Counted from the stretch's first letter, positions 1 to 9,652 are shown. The stretch is DNA of 64,000 nt from ZC4RG29 sp964521255 (GCA_964521255.1 CAZFRM010000003.1:1-64000), one strand, 5' to 3'. Notes: a model not told the origin generated them from the letters alone. Program-made: numbers and translations.

Positions 1-92
1 ACTTTAAACCTGCCTATTAATGCTCCTTAACTTAATGACATTGCCCGAAGGGATGCTATGATTATAGGAAAATGAAATTATTAACGGCCCTG

Positions 93-174
93 AACCCCGA
101 AGGGGTGACATAATGGATCACCCTGTCAATCTTCAAATGTTACTGCCATAGTTTTATGTCACCCCTTCGGGGTT
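93..174. repeat. Inverted repeat, 20-bp perfect arms
   Basis: The arms at 93-112 and 155-174 are exact reverse complements, and each contains a small CCCCGAAGGGG palindrome. No gene lies in bases 1-220. The element sits beyond the 3' end of the decayed permease region and is probably an interspersed foldback repeat. A bidirectional terminator is possible, but there is no clear T-tract. Confidence 0.7.
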
Positions 175-220
175 AATGCAATAAATCGTTTACGCATTGT
201 TCACCACGATATTAATTTGT

Positions 221-300
221 AATAATTTTATATCTGCATTCTATTTTCAAACTCTTTCGATCGCTCTCCTCATAACTCCATCAAATCTCCTTCTATGTAT
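221..300 (-). pseudogene. Decayed copy of the permease prefix domain
   Basis: Read on the minus strand, this stretch is clearly related to the N-terminal prefix shared by the nearby ABC permeases. The segment IEGDLMEL is still readable, followed by a stop where the intact copies have Tyr, then GER and KEF. Further frame changes follow, and the end matches the part that encodes ADIKF in the other copies. It has no usable start and no downstream permease. It is a remnant of an old duplication, lying just past the 3' end of the frameshifted permease. Confidence 0.65.
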
Positions 301-391
301 GATAAACAGACAAAAGACAGTTGGCAAATCTGTTCTACTAAGCTTTTGCGTTTTGCATCTTGCCTGTTGCCTTTTTATTATTCACTTTAGC

Positions 392-3048
392 TCACTCCGA
401 GCGAAGGCTGTCCACCGGGTTGCTCATAGCTGCCTTTATCGTCTGGGAACTCACGGTTAGTAAAGCAATTACTATTGCCATTAGTCCGGCTAACACGAAC
501 ATCCACCACTGTATCTCAATGCGATAAGCAAAGTATTCCAACCATTTGTTCATGCCCCACCACGCGACCGGTGATGCAACTGTGAAGCCAATGAGTACCA
601 GCTTGAGGAAATCTTTTGATAAGAGTGAGACAATAGTGGTTACGCTAGCGCCCAACACTTTTCGTATGCCTATCTCTTTCATTCGCTGATTGGTAGCAAG
701 ATGTGCCATGCCAAATAATCCAAGACAACAAATAAGGATGGATAAACCGGTAGCCACACTGATGATCTTTTGCCCCCGTTGCTCCTGTAGGTATTCTTTG
801 GCATTGATTTCATCCATGAAATCGTACTGAAACACTGCGGTGGGCATTGCCTTTTTATACGTGCTTTCAAGTGCCGCTATTGCTTCTTTTTGCTTACTCT
901 TTTCAATTTTTACCAGGATATTATCACCATACCAGTCGCTCATGATCATGACCATTGGCCGAATGCGTTCGTGCAATGAACCGAAATGATAGTCTTTTAC
1001 TACTCCCACTATGGTTTTTATTTCCTTATCGAAGTATTCGCTTGTACTTATTTGAGTACCTATGGGATCAGTAAGACCGGCAGCTCTTACAAAAGCTTCG
1101 TTTACAATTACTCCATTTGATTTATCCGTTGAAAATGTAGAGGAAAAATTACGGCCCGCCCGAATGGGTATTTCCAGTGCCGGCAGGTAATGTTCATCTA
1201 TAATCCTATGTAACGCCTCAACACTTTTGTCCTGTATTTTCACTTCGTAGGCATCGCTATCACCACCAAAAGATATAAAGCTGATAGCAGGCTCTTTTGC
1301 AAGTTCAACTTTCAGGAACTCTTGTATTGGTCTATATTGGCGGTTGCCTTTTATTTGAGTACGAATTACCTGATGCGGGTTGTAGCCCAGGTCCTTTATA
1401 CGGATATAATCCATCTGGTGGTAGTAAATAATAGAGGCAATCGCCAGGGAACCAGCAAGGGAAAATTGTACCACCACCAGTGCCTTTCCTAAAAAATTTC
1501 GGCCTGATAACTTTTGTCTGTGATATAATACCTGTAATGGCCGGAAGTCAGATAATATATAAGCTGGGTAAAAGCCGGTGATCAATATAAGAACTGCCAG
1601 GTTAATGATAAAATGAAAGAACAGTTGCGTGTCGAAAGCTTCCTGAAGCAAAATCTCTTTATCAGTTAATTGGTTAAATACCGGTAAACTGACGTGAGTG
1701 AATGCAATTGACAGTGCAAAAGCTGTTGCACATAATATGGCGGACTCTACAAAAAACTGGCTTATGATCTGTGATTTAGTACCGCCAGTTATTTTCCTAA
1801 CACCCACTTCCTTTGACCGTTCAAGCGAACCGGCAATGCTGATGTTGATGAAATTGATGCCTGCCATCAATAAAATGAAAGCAGCTATCCCCAAAAACAT
1901 ATAGGAGAAAAGAGGATTGCCCCCATTGACAACTCCTGCTTCCCGGTTACCCCTCATATTGTACAGGGGATGCAGGTGGATATCCGTAATGCGCTGTAAC
2001 CCGTAGCTGATCAGTGGATCAAAACCATAATTTTTCCTGTTTTCCGAAACCTGCTCTTTTGCGTGAACGGCATATACTTCATTAAATTTCCATATCACTA
2101 ATGACGGGTCAGATTCCGGGTGCAGTACCACAAACGTACCGAGATAGGCATTAAGCCAGTTGGTATCCTCAAATGAAAGTTGCATGAGCTTCATACCAAG
2201 CAGTACATCGAACTGGGTTGAAGAATTTTTAGGAGGATCCTTCACCACTCCCGTAATAACTATCGGCTTGCCTACACGTTGGGCAGATGGATCGGCATCC
2301 ATTTGCAGTACTTCGCCTACAATATCAATGCGATTGAAAAATTTCCTTGCAATGCTTTCTGTGACAACTGCCGCATTTACATCTTTTAGTACCGTTTGCG
2401 TATTTCCGCTGAGCAACTCAAAAGAAAACACATTGAAGAAGCTGTCATCAACATAAAGCGTTTGCAGGCTCAGCATCTTGCCATTGGCGGTGACATCTCC
2501 ATAAATATCCCCGCCCATCACCCGCACGTATTCGAGTATTTCAGGAACCGCCTCTTTAAAAGCAGGCCCCTGTACCTGACCCGTGCCCCCGGAGGTCATT
2601 CTTTTATCTCCTTTATTTTCTACGAGAGTTGTGGTAATCCGGTAGAGGTGCGGATTGTTTGAATGGAAGTTATCAAAGCTCCTTCGTCTTTCACATACAG
2701 TACCGCCAGCAATACAACGGTAATCCCAATGGCAAATCCGGTGATGTTAATGAATGAATAGGCTTTGTTCTTTACCAGATTCCTCCACCCGATTTTGAAA
2801 TAACTTTTATACATACCGTACGTGTTTAAATTTCTATATCCTTCCAAAGGTTTGATAATGCTTGGCCGAAACAGCAAGAGCACATCAACAATAAATTTTA
2901 TATCTGCTTTTCGCTTCCCAACTTCTTTGACACGCTCTCCATACAACTCCATTAAATCACCCTCTATGTGCTTCAGCAACTTCGGATGGTAGTACCACCG
3001 GAAGAAGCGGAGGGCGGGTTTGGGAGGGTATCGTTTTTCTGATTTCAA
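392..3048 (-). pseudogene. ABC transporter permease (FtsX/MacB type), frameshifted
   Basis: Two reading frames together make one permease of the same build as its 884- and 890-residue neighbours. The upstream part (3048 to about 2683) encodes the prefix domain (RFFRWYYHPKLLKHIEGDL) and the first membrane helix, ending in VLYVKDE. After that the frame runs to an early stop at 2620. The next frame continues the expected protein with SFDNFHSNNPHLYRI and then the MacB-like periplasmic core, two FtsX membrane modules and a normal C-terminus ending in PVDSLRSE at 392. A one-base loss (or two-base gain) near 2680-2684 explains the break. Codon 3048 is TTG, at the place where the paralogue at 9459 also starts with TTG. 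The gene is either a recent pseudogene or carries an assembly error. No ATPase gene is adjacent. Confidence 0.85.
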
Positions 3049-3063
3049 TTCTTGCTTTCTTAA

Positions 3064-3141
3064 AGTAGGCAGTAGGCAAATGGCAGTAAGCAAAAACAAT
3101 ATTGACAACGATTGCCTACTGCCTACTGCTCCTTGCCTACT
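3064..3141. repeat. Foldback repeat of TTGCCTACTGCC type
   Basis: GTAGGCAGTAGGCAAATGGC on the left is mirrored by GCCTACTGCCTACTGC on the right around an AT-rich centre, giving a hairpin of about 80 bases. It lies directly upstream (on the minus strand) of the permease start at 3048. Related elements occupy the same position before the other two long permeases (5821-5885 and 9479-9652). Confidence 0.7.
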
Positions 3142-3150
3142 ATTCTCCCG

Positions 3151-5805
3151 CTATTCATTTTTAAGTATTTCAGTCGGGTTAATGCGCGATGTTTTAAGTG
3201 TGAGATAACCAAGTGTAATCCATGAAACAAGAATCAACACCAACCCTGAAAACAGGAACACGACCGGGTGAATGCCAACCTTGTACGTAAAGTTATCCAG
3301 CCATTTATCCATCATCCACCAGGCAGCCGGAACAGCCATAAGAATGGCAAGAAAAATGAGCTTGGTAAAATCACCGAGCAGCAAGACTATCAAATCATGT
3401 ATGGGAGCGCCCAAAACTTTTCGGATGCTGATCTCTTTTGTCCGTTGCTGAAAGGTAAGCATAGCCATACCGAATAACCCGAAGCAGGCAATGGCAACTG
3501 CAATGAAAGCGAATAAGCCAAATACAATGCCCGCACGTTGCTCGGATTTATATTGCTGATCCAGGCGTTCATCAAGAAAGGAAAATTCAAAATCGAAAGC
3601 ATCATCAAATTGTGTGTAAACATTTTTAATCTGCGCGATCTTATTTTCAAAATCCTGCGGGTTTATTTTAATGATCAAATGATTGTAGGAAGGATATAAA
3701 ACAAAAATCAAAGGCTGAACCAGGTGATGGATCGATTGAAAATGGAAATCTTTCATCACACCGATAATACGGCCTTTGATGGCATTGTCGTTTTCATACG
3801 CATGCCAGTGGATTTCGCGGCCTACGACAGATGAAGTGTTGAGCTGTTGGGCAGCCGTTTCATTGATTACAAAAGATGCTGTAGAGTCAGTAAGATTTTC
3901 AGGTAAGAAAAACCGCCCTTCAACCAATTCAATATTCATGGCTTTTAGAAAATCATAATCCACAAATGCTTCTGAACAATCAACTTCATGTTCGGGAGCC
4001 TCAACCAAAGAAATAGCGTTCTGGTTAAACTGGCCGCCAGGAAGGTTTGAACTGGCCGAAACGGAATTTACTCCATCAATATTCAATAACTCTGTTTTGA
4101 GCGTTTGTATGCGTTCATTTATCAACCTGTTTTTTAATGGAATAACGAGTACTTCTTCTTTATCAAAGCCAAGATTTTTGTTTTGGATATAATCAAGCTG
4201 GCTGAAAATAATGGCTGCTCCCGAAATCAGCACCATGGAAATAACGAACTGGAATACAATCAGCGTGCTGCGTAGCGCACTGCCTTTATTTCCACTTTGA
4301 AATTTTCCTTTCAGAACAGTATGAGGTTGTACAGACGATAAAAAGAGGGACGGATATATACCTGCGATCAGCGCCACCACAACGCTCAGCGCAACGAGAA
4401 CAGGAAGAGTTTCCCGGTAGTGCAGGACGAACGAATGCCCCGTAAGTGAATTGTAAAAAGGAAGGCTTGCCTCAACCAGCAATACGGCAATCACAACAGA
4501 TATGATTGTAACAATAAGAGATTCGCTGAGGAACTGAAACGAAAGCTGCCCGCGCAACGCACCAAGTGTTTTTCGTATGCCAATTTCTTTTGCGCGTTCA
4601 GCCGATTTTGCTGTCATCAGGTTCATGAAGTTGATGCAGGCAATGACCAGCGTGAGCAGGGCCGCAGCCGTCATGATATACACATACTCGATGTTTCCGT
4701 TTGTTTCAAGCTCCCAGCGCAGGTGCGATTTTAAATGGATGTCAGTCAGGGGTTGTACACGAAACCCGATGTTGTTGGCAATAGCGTTCCGAAAATATTC
4801 ATCGGACACGTTAATGTATTTGCGTACCCACGGCAGCAGTTTGGCTTCGAGCGCTTTGGGGTCTGCACCGGGCCTTAAGCGCACGTAATTAAAATGTCCA
4901 AAATCTGCCCATGTGTAATATTCATCCTCCGGGTCAAACGATTTTTCCCGTACATAAGAAACCAGCATATCGAAATGGAAGTGACTTTGTTCAGGCACAT
5001 CTTTAAAAACAGCCATCACTTCCAGCAGACCTGTCTCATCGTTTACGGCAAGGTGCTTACCGATGGGATCATCATCGCCAAAATATTTTTTAGCGGTAGA
5101 TTCGGATAACAATACCCCGTTTGCGTTTTTCAACGCTTTTTTCGCATCGCCCCGGACAACCGGAAACAGGAACACATCGAAAAAAGTAGTATCAACAGCC
5201 AGCACGTTGGATTCATCAAACCGTAAATTATTTTCAGGGTTGCGGACGGAAAAAATTTCGCGTGTTAAACCGGCAGCCCAAAGCGGAGAAAGGCTCACGG
5301 CGCTTTCTACTTCGGGGAAATCGTTCACCATAGCCTGTGCCATCGGGTGAGGTGTGCGTGTCTGCGGGTTTTCGTTTTCCCAGGTTATCCGGTAAAGATT
5401 TTCATATTGATCGTAATACCGGTCGTATCCAAGCTCATGCTTTACATACATGGTCATGAGAAAAACACTGGCTATACCCAATGCCAGTCCGCCAATGTTA
5501 ATGAATGCATGGACTTTGCTTTTAAGCAAAGTGCGCCACCCGATTTTAAAATAACTTTTATACATACCGTAGGTGTTTAAATTTTTATATCCTTTTGCTG
5601 GTCGAATAATGCCTGGTCTGAAAAGCATCAAGACATCTGCAATAAATTTTATATCTGCTTTTCTTTTACCAAGCTCTTTAACCCGTTCACCATACAACTC
5701 CATTAAATCACCCTCTATGTGCTTCTGCAACTTCGGATGGCAGTACCACCGGAAGAAGCGGAGGGGGAGTTTGGGTGGTATGGGTTTATCTTTTTTCAAA
5801 TTCAC
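3151..5805 (-). CDS. ABC transporter permease, prefix domain plus two FtsX modules
   Basis: This is an intact 884-residue inner-membrane permease of the MacB/FtsX type found in Bacteroidota. Residues 1 to about 85 form the prefix domain (RFFRWYCHPKLQKHIEGDL, then ELYGERVKELGKRKAD). A first membrane helix follows near 105-125, then a large periplasmic core, a three-helix FtsX module near 380-510, a second periplasmic domain, and a second FtsX module at the C-terminus containing KEISIRKVLGAP. Such proteins usually work with a separate MacB/LolD-like ATPase in export or envelope signalling, and none is encoded nearby. The start is drawn at GTG 5805. A TTG at 5799 aligns better with the TTG starts of the two paralogues. 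The substrate cannot be told from sequence. Confidence 0.9.
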   Translation of the reverse strand: MNLKKDKPIPPKLPLRFFRWYCHPKLQKHIEGDLMELYGERVKELGKRKADIKFIADVLMLFRPGIIRPAKGYKNLNTYGMYKSYFKIGWRTLLKSKVHAFINIGGLALGIASVFLMTMYVKHELGYDRYYDQYENLYRITWENENPQTRTPHPMAQAMVNDFPEVESAVSLSPLWAAGLTREIFSVRNPENNLRFDESNVLAVDTTFFDVFLFPVVRGDAKKALKNANGVLLSESTAKKYFGDDDPIGKHLAVNDETGLLEVMAVFKDVPEQSHFHFDMLVSYVREKSFDPEDEYYTWADFGHFNYVRLRPGADPKALEAKLLPWVRKYINVSDEYFRNAIANNIGFRVQPLTDIHLKSHLRWELETNGNIEYVYIMTAAALLTLVIACINFMNLMTAKSAERAKEIGIRKTLGALRGQLSFQFLSESLIVTIISVVIAVLLVEASLPFYNSLTGHSFVLHYRETLPVLVALSVVVALIAGIYPSLFLSSVQPHTVLKGKFQSGNKGSALRSTLIVFQFVISMVLISGAAIIFSQLDYIQNKNLGFDKEEVLVIPLKNRLINERIQTLKTELLNIDGVNSVSASSNLPGGQFNQNAISLVEAPEHEVDCSEAFVDYDFLKAMNIELVEGRFFLPENLTDSTASFVINETAAQQLNTSSVVGREIHWHAYENDNAIKGRIIGVMKDFHFQSIHHLVQPLIFVLYPSYNHLIIKINPQDFENKIAQIKNVYTQFDDAFDFEFSFLDERLDQQYKSEQRAGIVFGLFAFIAVAIACFGLFGMAMLTFQQRTKEISIRKVLGAPIHDLIVLLLGDFTKLIFLAILMAVPAAWWMMDKWLDNFTYKVGIHPVVFLFSGLVLILVSWITLGYLTLKTSRINPTEILKNE

Positions 5806-5820
5806 TTTTTGTTAATAATT

Positions 5821-5885
5821 GGGCAGTAGGCAATTGGCAGTAAGCAAAAACAAAATTGACAGCGATTGCTTATTGCCTACTATTC
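5821..5885. repeat. Foldback repeat of TTGCCTACTGCC type
   Basis: GGCAGTAGGCAATTGGCAG and the right arm GCTTATTGCCTACT frame a centre nearly identical to that of the element at 3064-3141 (AAGCAAAAACAAnATTGACA). It sits directly 5' of the permease starting at 5805. Confidence 0.65.
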
Positions 5886-5970
5886 CATCAAATCACCCTC
5901 TATGTGCTTCAGCAACTTCGGATGGCAGTACCATCGGAAGAAGCGGAGGCTTGTCCTGTTTGAAGGTTGT
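5881..5970 (-). pseudogene. Truncated copy of the permease prefix domain
   Basis: The minus strand encodes SLRFFRWYCHPKLLKHIEGD and then LME before a TAG stop. At DNA level it is almost identical to the prefix of the three permeases. The copy stops abruptly where the TTGCCTACTGCC repeat begins. It has no permease domain and is a duplication remnant between the intact permease and the HicBA pair. Confidence 0.75.
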
Positions 5971-6086
5971 TCCATTTTTATAGTATTATTCGCTTCTCAA
6001 ACTCTGGTCATTAGTCAAATAGTTATTTATCTTTACTTTTCAAAACAGAAATTCTAAAAAGAGTTTTAGCAAAATCACACATTGTT

Positions 6087-6305
6087 ATGAAAGCCGAGTT
6101 TACAGCAATCATAGAGCCTGCTCCCGAGGGCGGATATTGGGCAATTTGTCCGGAAGTACCAGGTGCCAATGGCCAGGGCGAAACCGTGGAAGAAGCCAAG
6201 ACAGACCTGGTTGAGGCAGTGAAACTAATACTTGAAGATAGGCTCAGTGATATGCTGCGGGGCTTGCCCGATGATGCTGTCACTGAAAAAATCCTTGTGG
6301 GTTGA
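6087..6305 (+). CDS. hicB: HicB-family antitoxin
   Basis: This 72-residue protein is a compact HicB-like antitoxin. The partial RNase-H-like fold is recognisable from FTAIIEPAPEGGYWAICPEV near the N-terminus, then GQGETVEEAKTDLVEAV, the usual HicB layout of beta strands followed by a helix. HicB binds and masks the HicA mRNA interferase and normally represses its own operon. The next gene overlaps by four bases and encodes HicA. The order is antitoxin first, the reverse of the classical hicAB order but common. No separate C-terminal DNA-binding domain is visible at this length. The pair is on the plus strand, while all surrounding permease copies are on the minus strand, which suggests insertion as a cassette. 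Confidence 0.9.
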   Translation: MKAEFTAIIEPAPEGGYWAICPEVPGANGQGETVEEAKTDLVEAVKLILEDRLSDMLRGLPDDAVTEKILVG

Positions 6306-6481
6306 AACGCAGGGATTTGGAACGAAAACTCCGCATTGCTGGCTGCTTTCTTAAAAGAGAAGGTGGAAGTCATTCCATCTGGATTAATCCCAAGAATGGA
6401 ATAACCGAAGCGATACCAAGGCATACCGAAATTAAAGAACCCCTTGCAAAGAAAATTCTGAAACGTCTTAACGCTGACTGA
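6302..6481 (+). CDS. hicA: HicA-family mRNA interferase toxin
   Basis: A TTG codon at 6302 overlaps the hicB stop (TTGA) and opens a 59-residue frame that reads as HicA. It begins with KRRDLERKLRIAGC, followed by REGGSHSIW, which carries the conserved Gly-Ser-His of the double-stranded-RNA-binding-like fold with its catalytic His. PRHTEIKEPLAKKIL follows near the C-terminus, where HicA proteins have a conserved basic helix. HicA cleaves mRNA in a ribosome-independent way when HicB is degraded. The overlap implies translational coupling. Length is typical for the family (about 60). The assignment depends on accepting the TTG start, as no ATG or GTG is available in the overlap. Confidence 0.88.
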   Translation: MKRRDLERKLRIAGCFLKREGGSHSIWINPKNGITEAIPRHTEIKEPLAKKILKRLNAD

Positions 6482-6485
6482 TTGT

Positions 6486-6722
6486 TTATCCATTGACATT
6501 GAGAAGTTGGTTATTGAAGGATATCTTTTTACTTGGTCCGGTGAGTCTCGGACTGAGCAATACATCTATAATAAATTTTCTATCTGCTTTTCTTTTACCA
6601 AGCTCTTTCACCCGCTCACCATACAACTCCATCAAATCCCCTTCGATATATTTCAGCAACATCGGATGGCAGTACCAGCGGAAGAAGCGAATCGCTAATC
6701 TGGGAGGTTTTACTTTTTTCAT
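6486..6722 (-). pseudogene. Orphan prefix-domain ORF, truncated permease
   Basis: The 78-codon frame starts with ATG and encodes the full prefix motif (RFFRWYCHPMLLKYIEGDL, ELYGERVKELGKRKADRKF). It then departs into unrelated sequence (LTGPSKKISF...) without any membrane helix. Intact paralogues continue for another 800 residues. The downstream end runs into the HicBA cassette, only four bases past the hicA stop, so insertion of that cassette may have removed the rest. A free-standing prefix protein is possible but unlikely. Confidence 0.7.
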
Positions 6723-6742
6723 ATCGTACCAAAATCGTTAAT

Positions 6743-6786
6743 CGTTATCCGTTGATCGTAATCCAGCCTTCGGTTAACGGATAACG
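6743..6786. repeat. Inverted repeat downstream of a permease gene
   Basis: CGTTATCCGTT (6743-6753) and AACGGATAACG (6776-6786) are exact reverse complements. The element abuts the 3' end of the permease at 6787-9459 and may end its transcript. A similar GTTATCCGTT end is present at the right edge of the window. Confidence 0.55.
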
Positions 6787-9459
6787 CTATTCCGATCGCA
6801 AGCCTTTCACAGGACTCATGAGCGCAGCCTTTATCGATTGGAAACTTATTGTAAGCAGCGCAATGGAAACAGATGTTACTCCTGAAGCAACAAAGACATC
6901 CCATCCAATAGGCGTTCTGTAGGCATAATCCTCAAGCCAGCGCGACATCATTAACCAACCTAACGGTGCTGCTATACAAATCGAAACTAAAACCAGTCTC
7001 AGAAAATCCCAGGTAAGCAATTGTACCACACTCCTCATAGACGCACCCAACACGAGCCGTACACTGATTTCTTTGGTCCGCTGCTCAACCATAAAAGCCG
7101 ATAGTGCAAACAATCCCAAACAAGCCACGATAATGGCCAGCACGGAAAAGCTTGTGAATATTTTCCCCATCCGTTGAACATCACTATACATGGCAGCATA
7201 ACGATCATCCAAAAAAGAATACCGAATGGCCTGATGAGGGGCAAACTTATCCCATACACGGGTAATGGACTGGATACTCCCGCTCATATCAGAAGTCTTC
7301 AGCTTAACGGCCAGTACAGACGCCTCCAATCCCAGCGCCAAACCGAGCGGACGAATATCTTCACGCAGCGATTCGTAATGAAAGTCTTCAACAATTCCAA
7401 TCACTGTCCAGAGGCCTGCGTAATTGGTAATGCGTTTGCCCAGCATGTTGCCACCAAGCTCTTTGGCCATCTTCTGGTTTATGATAATGGCACTTGAATC
7501 TGACGCAAGGTCACGATCGAAGTTTCTACCCTCCACGAGCTTAATGCCGAGCGTATTGAGGTAGAACTGATCAACCCGCCAAAACTGGCTTGATACAGTT
7601 GGGTCAATGCTTTTCCTTCCTTCATTCCAAAAGCCGTTTCCATTTCTCTTTGAACCGCGTACCGGCAGATAGTCGCCCGTGGAGACCTGAACCACCTGGG
7701 GTACTTCCCGTAATTCATTGGCAAGCGAAACAACCTGAGCGCCCAGCACACCAGTACCCTGAATTAATAACACCTGCTCCTTATCAAATCCAATCTTTTT
7801 GTTGAGGATGAAATTCATCTGCTTCTGAATTACCATCGTACCGATAAGCAGAATTATACTAATCGTAAATTGGAAGACTACTAACGAACTTCTGATCGAA
7901 GAACTTTTAGCGCCTTGTGTGAGTTTGCCTTTTAAAACCTGGATAGGCTTGAAAGCTGATAAATAAAATGAAGGATATATTCCAGCGATGATGCCAACCA
8001 GAATTGACAAGCCTGCCAGGGAAGGAACAAACCACCACTCGGTCCAGGGCATTGATATTGATTTTTCTGACATCGCGTTGAAGTAATCCAATAGCAGTGT
8101 GGAGATCGCCAATCCCAGCAAGAACGAAATCACACTGAACATAACCGATTCACTAAGAAACTGAATGATGATATTTCCACGGAGTGAACCCACCACTTTT
8201 CTCAGGCCGACCTCCTTGGCGCGGTTTGCGGATTTGGCGGTAGAAAGATTTATAAAATTGATCGCTGCTATCAGCAGAATGAACAACGCTATTCCCCCGA
8301 ATAACCAAACAATCCGGATGTCGCCATACTTCAGGTTATCATCTACACCTTCCGAGTAGAGATGAATCTTGTCAATGGGTTGAAGTTCCAAATGCGCTTT
8401 TCTCTCTTCAAAAAATTTCCTCACATTGCTTTCAGACTGACCACCCTCCAGCATGGCCGGGATGAAGTAATTTTCAATGATCCTTTCCGTGAGCTTTTCT
8501 TCGAACGATTTAACATCCGTATTTTCTTCCAGCAGAATGTAGATAGCGTAATTACTGGCACCCCAGGTTTTCTGCTCGCCCTGCCAGAACTCTAAACCTT
8601 CCATACCGATTAGAAAATCAAACTGCAAGTGCGAGCTGGGCTTGAAATCTTCAATCACTCCGCCAACCGTATAAGTTTTCTCACCCTGATTATTAACCAC
8701 CAGTGTTTTACCCACCGGATTCTCACCCGGAAAATATTTATCTGCCTTTCGCCTGGTAATGACAATCGCTCCCGGATTACTCAACGCTTTTTGAGGGTTG
8801 CCATAAACAAACTTGAGCTGCAGCATGTCTGCCAGGGCCTGGTCGAAATAGACAAAGCCATCATCGTAAGCATTGTCTTGTTTATCCGCAGCACGTACTT
8901 CACTGGCTCCGGCACCAAACAGTTCGCTATTGTTGTAACGGCCCGTGGCCAGGACTTCGGGAAAATCTTCTTTCAATGCCGATGCCATCGGTGCGGGAAA
9001 TGCAACACCTTTCTTAATGTCACCATCTTCGGTAATGACACCGAGTACCCGGTATAACCGATCGTGATTGGCATAGTGTTTATCGTATGATAATTCATCC
9101 TTTATGAATAAGGCAATGAGCAGACATGCTGCAACACCAATGGCAAATCCACCGATCTTGATGAACGAGTACATCTTTTGTTTCTGGAGACTTCGCCAGC
9201 TAATGGTCAGATAATTCTTTAGCATATCATAATTGTTTAATTGTTGATGTCCCTCCGAAGGTTTTACAATACCCGGCCTGAATAGAAGCAGCACATCGAT
9301 AATAAATTTTCTATCCGCTTTTCGTTTGCCAAATTCTTTTACGCGCTCATCGTACAACTCCATTAAATCACCCTCTATGTGCTTCACCAACTTCGGATGG
9401 CAGTACCAGCGGAAGAAGCGGAGGGCTGTTTTGGGAGGATGTGTTTTTTCTGTTTTCAA
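6787..9459 (-). CDS. ABC transporter permease, prefix domain plus two FtsX modules
   Basis: This intact 890-residue paralogue of the permease at 3151-5805 has the same order of parts. The prefix domain is at 1-85 (RFFRWYCHPKLVKHIEGDL), followed by a membrane helix (IGGFAIGVAACLLIALFI), a MacB-like periplasmic core with the LYRVLG and FPGENPVGKTL motifs typical of the family, an FtsX module (AKEVGLRKVVGS), a second periplasmic domain, and a last FtsX module (KEISVRLVLGAS) ending in KGLRSE. The start at 9459 is TTG, and the paralogue at 3048 also begins with TTG at the aligned position. It follows padR with 193 bases between, filled by repeats, and is probably the first structural gene under PadR control. 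Export substrate unknown. Confidence 0.9.
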   Translation of the reverse strand: MKTEKTHPPKTALRFFRWYCHPKLVKHIEGDLMELYDERVKEFGKRKADRKFIIDVLLLFRPGIVKPSEGHQQLNNYDMLKNYLTISWRSLQKQKMYSFIKIGGFAIGVAACLLIALFIKDELSYDKHYANHDRLYRVLGVITEDGDIKKGVAFPAPMASALKEDFPEVLATGRYNNSELFGAGASEVRAADKQDNAYDDGFVYFDQALADMLQLKFVYGNPQKALSNPGAIVITRRKADKYFPGENPVGKTLVVNNQGEKTYTVGGVIEDFKPSSHLQFDFLIGMEGLEFWQGEQKTWGASNYAIYILLEENTDVKSFEEKLTERIIENYFIPAMLEGGQSESNVRKFFEERKAHLELQPIDKIHLYSEGVDDNLKYGDIRIVWLFGGIALFILLIAAINFINLSTAKSANRAKEVGLRKVVGSLRGNIIIQFLSESVMFSVISFLLGLAISTLLLDYFNAMSEKSISMPWTEWWFVPSLAGLSILVGIIAGIYPSFYLSAFKPIQVLKGKLTQGAKSSSIRSSLVVFQFTISIILLIGTMVIQKQMNFILNKKIGFDKEQVLLIQGTGVLGAQVVSLANELREVPQVVQVSTGDYLPVRGSKRNGNGFWNEGRKSIDPTVSSQFWRVDQFYLNTLGIKLVEGRNFDRDLASDSSAIIINQKMAKELGGNMLGKRITNYAGLWTVIGIVEDFHYESLREDIRPLGLALGLEASVLAVKLKTSDMSGSIQSITRVWDKFAPHQAIRYSFLDDRYAAMYSDVQRMGKIFTSFSVLAIIVACLGLFALSAFMVEQRTKEISVRLVLGASMRSVVQLLTWDFLRLVLVSICIAAPLGWLMMSRWLEDYAYRTPIGWDVFVASGVTSVSIALLTISFQSIKAALMSPVKGLRSE

Positions 9460-9478
9460 TTCGCTTTTTTAGTTAGTA

Positions 9479-9652
9479 GACAGTAGGCAAGAAAGCAGTA
9501 GGCAATGGGCAAAACACGGAGTAATTATTCATCGATTCTTTGCCTATTGCCATTTGCCTACTGCTTATTGCCTATTGCCTATTGCCTATTGCCTACTGCT
9601 CATTGCCATTTGCCTACTGCTTATTGCCTATTGCCTACTGTTCATTGCTGCC
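9479..9652. repeat. Long TTGCCTA/TTGCCTACTGC repeat array
   Basis: The left part has CAGTAGGCAAGAAAGCAGTAG. The right part has many near-perfect copies of TTGCCTATTGCC and TTGCCATTTGCCTACTGC in tandem, so the stretch can fold back on itself and also slip. It fills the gap between padR and the permease start at 9459. It resembles the shorter elements at 3064 and 5821, expanded by slippage. It is not a CRISPR array: units are about 7-14 bases and there are no unique spacers. Confidence 0.8.

Noticed and set aside
197..460. Plus-strand 87-codon frame
   Set aside because: It runs over the decayed prefix copy and the end of the minus-strand permease. It has no start signal or family pattern.
9540..9652. 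CRISPR-like array of direct repeats
   Set aside because: Units of 7-14 bases (TTGCCTA, TTGCCTACTGC) repeat without unique spacers, and no cas genes are present. It is a slippage-prone foldback repeat.
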